IMG/VR virus record: IMGVR_UViG_3300018416_000032
Location: 1 to 42,574 of that record
Origin: a virus
Direction: 5' to 3' (one strand)
Length of the DNA stretch: 42,574 nucleotides
The notes beneath the pieces are model-generated. The model saw only the letters and a list, made by a program, of their open reading frames with translations, made no database searches and was not told where the DNA came from. The translations under genes were made by a program, and so were the position numbers. Positions 40,255 through 42,574 of this stretch are shown piece by piece; the stretch's first letter is position 1, and each line of letters opens with the position of its first letter.

Positions 40255-40634
40255 TACTTAGCTCTGACAATCGAGGAAGACTTTGGTTTTGTCTTAGCAA
40301 CATCTTTAAGTCGCTCATTCAAATCCTTTTTTGCTTCTGCTTTTGTCATTCCGGTATGATCCGCCCAAGTTGAAACGAATGGAGTCATAGAAAACTTCAT
40401 GTGCTTCAAAAGGTCATCCCAACCTAAAATATTTGATTCCATTAATATCTTAGCAACTTCTTGTGCGTCGTAAGAAGTAATCCTTCCTCCGTCACGCAAC
40501 TTAAATCCTGGTACCGCCTCAGGGTTTTCCTCAAGCTTTGCCTTTACCGCCGCTTTTACTCCTTTTACAAATGCGTCACAAAGTGGGACCCACTCCATCG
40601 CTTCCGCCAAATTTTTGTCATCCAACCAATTCAT
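40254..40634 (-). CDS. Hypothetical protein resembling the C-terminal part of DUF2800 exonucleases
   Basis: A 126-residue helical protein. The stretch ENPEAVPGFKLRDGGRITSY matches the pattern of the DUF2800 C-terminal domain (Pro-Gly-x-Lys-Leu then an Arg-rich turn). It follows the PD-(D/E)XK protein with a 4-base overlap. Read together they look like a DUF2800 nuclease split into two proteins that probably act as a complex. Confidence 0.55.
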   Translation of the reverse strand: MNWLDDKNLAEAMEWVPLCDAFVKGVKAAVKAKLEENPEAVPGFKLRDGGRITSYDAQEVAKILMESNILGWDDLLKHMKFSMTPFVSTWADHTGMTKAEAKKDLNERLKDVAKTKPKSSSIVRAK

Positions 40635-41365
40635 TTTATTAATTCTTTTATTTTGTTTCTAACTGCAGGACAAAACGGGATCGCCGCGCACCATTTGCAC
40701 TGCGACGACCCCGCTGTCCGAGACGGATTATCACCCATTGCTTCGTCTACTATATTTTCAATCCATTCACCCTTACCCCTAAGGTGATCAGATGAGTAGG
40801 AAGCAGTGGTGTATATCGGGTCTTGGAAAGGTTCTATTAAAGCCACGTAAACCTCATGTACGTTAGGATAGTTCAGGTGTACTAAAACAGCTTGAGCAAG
40901 TAATTGAATATTTACTGGTGCTGGGTCATGGTCGCCACGAAGAGTTTTGTAATCAGCAACAAAAGCATATTCCTTAAGTCCTTGATCCATCTTTCCAAGT
41001 TTTGACCATGTCTCCAAGTAATCTAATTGCCCCGACCACTTTTCCCCTGACCACAATCTTACTTCTCGCTCGATTGTAGTTTGGTTCTCAAGTAAGCCGA
41101 GCTCGTCTCGACACCAATGCAAAGCTTTACGACTCCGATCCGCACACATTCTTTGCTCTGGATCAATAATTTCATCAAGTGGGGTTTGCAATTCTTCATA
41201 CTCGTGACGAATCGTACCTTCATTCGCCGCATCGCGATCAGCATACCAAGTAAAATCTTGATTAGCTTTATGGAAAGCTCTGCACTTAGCGATTGCCGAA
41301 ATCTTACTTGCTGACGGCGCATCTCCTCGATCCTCAGGCGACTTTTGCAAATCCTTGTTTCCCAT
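40631..41365 (-). CDS. PD-(D/E)XK exonuclease of the Cas4/RecB type (DUF2800-like)
   Basis: A 244-residue protein. It starts with SASKISAIAKCRAF (a first Cys ligand), then KWSGQLDYLETW (motif II Asp), FVADYKTLRGD (the Asp-x-Lys catalytic pair), NIQLLAQAVLVH (QxxxY-like motif), and closes with CKWCAAIPFCPAV (three Cys). Four Cys in this layout usually hold an iron-sulphur cluster. Paired with the annealing protein next door it would resect DNA for recombination. Confidence 0.75.
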   Translation of the reverse strand: MGNKDLQKSPEDRGDAPSASKISAIAKCRAFHKANQDFTWYADRDAANEGTIRHEYEELQTPLDEIIDPEQRMCADRSRKALHWCRDELGLLENQTTIEREVRLWSGEKWSGQLDYLETWSKLGKMDQGLKEYAFVADYKTLRGDHDPAPVNIQLLAQAVLVHLNYPNVHEVYVALIEPFQDPIYTTASYSSDHLRGKGEWIENIVDEAMGDNPSRTAGSSQCKWCAAIPFCPAVRNKIKELIK

Positions 41366-42128
41366 TATTGCTTTTCTCCTTCAAGTATTGATCCACCGCA
41401 GTGCGAAGCTCGTCTGATTTAATATCCTCTAATCCCGCCAACCAACTAAACCAATTTGGATCTGACTGTTCCACCTCACCAAGAGTTTTTCCCTTGTGCT
41501 TCGGAAAAGGGCAAATTACATCCCGCCAAGAAGATTCTTGTACATCATCTTGTACAGCTATTGGATCATTTTCCTCAAGCCAACCCTGTGGAGTTGAGTG
41601 CTGATCTGTTATATCGTTCCCGACATATTTAATTTCCTCTTCAGATTGTCCAATCGTTTGACGAATTGCGCCTTTTTTTATTTCAGCACGCTCAGATGCG
41701 ATCGCATTATCTTCTTCGGCAGTTCTTTCCATGGGGTCATCTTTCGACCACATCTGCCATCCATACCCAAATAATGCGGCGGCGGCTTTACACGCTCCAC
41801 GAACAAATGAATCGGCAACATCACGGGCACCTACAAGGTTGCCTTTCACGGGCTTCATTTTATGATCCATTATGGCGTGCGGAATACCTGTAGTCTTTGT
41901 TCCGTCTACATGGCGAAACCTAATTACTAGGTAAGCACTCCCGTCGGGAGCAGGGTGAACCTCTTCTCCATGGATATTCTCCACCATTTCCGGCATCCAT
42001 CCATTAGCATTCTCACGAATGTCGTGGAGACTTCTTGCCCAATTTATATAGGAAGCTGAAAAACTTCCTGTACCTTTTTTGCTGACATTTTGGGGGTCAG
42101 CGAAACCGCTTAGATTTGGTATATCCAT
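41334..42128 (-). CDS. Single-strand annealing protein (DUF1071/SSAP-like) with C-terminal ExoX-like module
   Basis: A 264-residue protein. The N-terminal domain has SASYINWARSLHDI, a strand region ending in GIPHAIMDHKMKPVK and ARDVADSFVRGACKAAAALF, with a following GYGWQMWSKDD. This fits the phage single-strand annealing proteins of the Rad52-like/DUF1071 type. After an acidic linker, residues 205-255 read ICPFPKHKGKTLGEVEQSD and WFSWLAGLE, resembling the DUF3820/exonuclease X C-terminal module. With the neighbouring exonuclease it forms a Red-like pair. Confidence 0.7.
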   Translation of the reverse strand: MDIPNLSGFADPQNVSKKGTGSFSASYINWARSLHDIRENANGWMPEMVENIHGEEVHPAPDGSAYLVIRFRHVDGTKTTGIPHAIMDHKMKPVKGNLVGARDVADSFVRGACKAAAALFGYGWQMWSKDDPMERTAEEDNAIASERAEIKKGAIRQTIGQSEEEIKYVGNDITDQHSTPQGWLEENDPIAVQDDVQESSWRDVICPFPKHKGKTLGEVEQSDPNWFSWLAGLEDIKSDELRTAVDQYLKEKSNNGKQGFAKVA

Positions 42129-42144
42129 AACAATCCTCCTTTTG

Positions 42145-42375
42145 TTAATTTATTTTAAACTCGGGTATTTCTGCAGGCTCTCGATCCGCGATCGCTAAGA
42201 CCTCTTCTCGCATGTATCTTGGGGTTTTTATCCCCGGCAGAAACACGGGTAGTATTACTTTATGAAGGGCGAGGAAATCGAGATACTTATATCCTGCGGT
42301 ATTGCCGAATCCTAGTAACCGTGCTGCTTCTCCCTTCTTAATCATTGTTTGTTCATCCACACTTTTTCTTGTCAT
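42145..42375 (-). CDS. MerR/excisionase-type helix-turn-helix protein
   Basis: A 76-residue protein. MIKKGEAARLLGFGNTAGYK is a winged helix-turn-helix of the MerR/Xis kind, followed by a wing-like hydrophobic stretch (VILPVFLPGIKTPRYMRE). It is the first gene of the - strand early run and is preceded by AT-rich DNA, so it is a candidate regulator of this module or an excisionase. Confidence 0.6.
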   Translation of the reverse strand: MTRKSVDEQTMIKKGEAARLLGFGNTAGYKYLDFLALHKVILPVFLPGIKTPRYMREEVLAIADREPAEIPEFKIN

Positions 42376-42558
42376 GTAGTGGTTTGTACACGCACGATTT
42401 GATAAAGAAAAGAAAAATCTTTAAATATTTAAAAATAATAAGAAATAAAATGAAAAGTATTTCATTTATAAAACTTTTTATGCTTTATTATTGACATTCT
42501 TATCATTTTATATCACTTGAAGGTAATTCATTATTAATAATATCAAAGTGACACACTA
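42376..42558. promoter_or_regulatory. AT-rich divergent control region with three palindromes
   Basis: About 180 bases, markedly AT-rich, between divergent genes. Palindromes: TTTAAATATTTAAA (42420-42433), ATGAAAAGTATTTCAT (42450-42465) and ATTATTAATAAT (42530-42541). On the + strand TTGAAG (42517) and TAATAT (42538) are 15 bases apart; TTGACA at 42491 has no well spaced -10. Promoters for both sides probably lie here. Confidence 0.45.
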
Positions 42559-42574
42559 ATGAAAAAGACATCAA
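42559..42574 (+). CDS. Start of a + strand ORF cut by the window edge
   Basis: ATG AAA AAG ACA TCA A at the extreme right. If the contig closed on itself the frame would end after 8 codons, so either the DNA continues beyond the window or this is not a gene. No ribosome site is seen. Confidence 0.25.

Overview
This window looks like part of the genome of a tailed double-stranded DNA bacteriophage (Caudoviricetes) or a closely related prophage. The evidence is dense, mostly overlapping genes with ATGA, TAATG or GTGA stop/start junctions, a phage replication and recombination set, a tyrosine integrase, and a 10.4 kb gene for a giant polyvalent-type protein. I recognise no terminase, portal, capsid or tail gene, so the virion module must lie outside the window. 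The giant gene is open at the left edge, and a new + strand ORF begins 16 bases before the right edge. No DNA or RNA polymerase gene is visible, so the host replicase and transcription machinery are probably used. The host cannot be named. The gene style resembles uncultured aquatic phages.

Layout: (1) 1-12.2 kb, + strand: the giant protein, a calcineurin-like phosphoesterase and four small genes, one of them HNH-like. (2) 12.1-13.2 kb, - strand: a tyrosine recombinase whose 3' end overlaps the last + strand gene. (3) 13.4-28.9 kb, - strand: one long run of about 29 packed genes. It includes a DpdA-like 7-deazaguanine DNA transglycosylase, an XF1762/GNAT-like protein, a SNF2-type helicase, a PRTRC cassette (E-C-F-B-ThiF order), a clamp-loader-like AAA+ ATPase and many unknowns. 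(4) 28.9-30.6 kb: almost 1.7 kb with no convincing gene. The first part is rich in perfect stem-loops and ends in a + strand terminator, so it is a candidate large structured RNA. The second part carries repeated AGGCAACT octamers and two very strong, mutually exclusive hairpins, a candidate replication origin or regulatory site. (5) 31.2-31.5 kb: a divergent control region. (6) 31.5-35.2 kb, + strand: a small-gene operon with cupin-like, Gly/Ala-rich, Cys-rich, membrane/coiled-coil and SWIM zinc-finger proteins. (7) 35.1-42.4 kb, - strand: an early replication and recombination module (HTH protein, single-strand annealing protein, PD-(D/E)XK exonuclease, RusA-like resolvase, ribbon-helix-helix/helicase-loader-like protein, DnaB-type helicase, a second nuclease, SSB, dNMP kinase, HNH protein, 2OG-Fe(II) oxygenase). 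(8) 42.4-42.6 kb: an AT-rich control region.

How it fits together: region 7 would start replication on the host polymerase and do annealing-type recombination. Region 3 adds DNA modification and the PRTRC/SNF2 group, whose role is unknown. A recurrent 22-24 bp dyad (GTWAC half-sites) sits over the -10 box of several promoters, including those of the integrase and both + strand small-gene runs. It suggests a phage-encoded regulon, and several of these promoters would give leaderless or nearly leaderless mRNAs. All functional calls are from motif reading only; no database search was possible.
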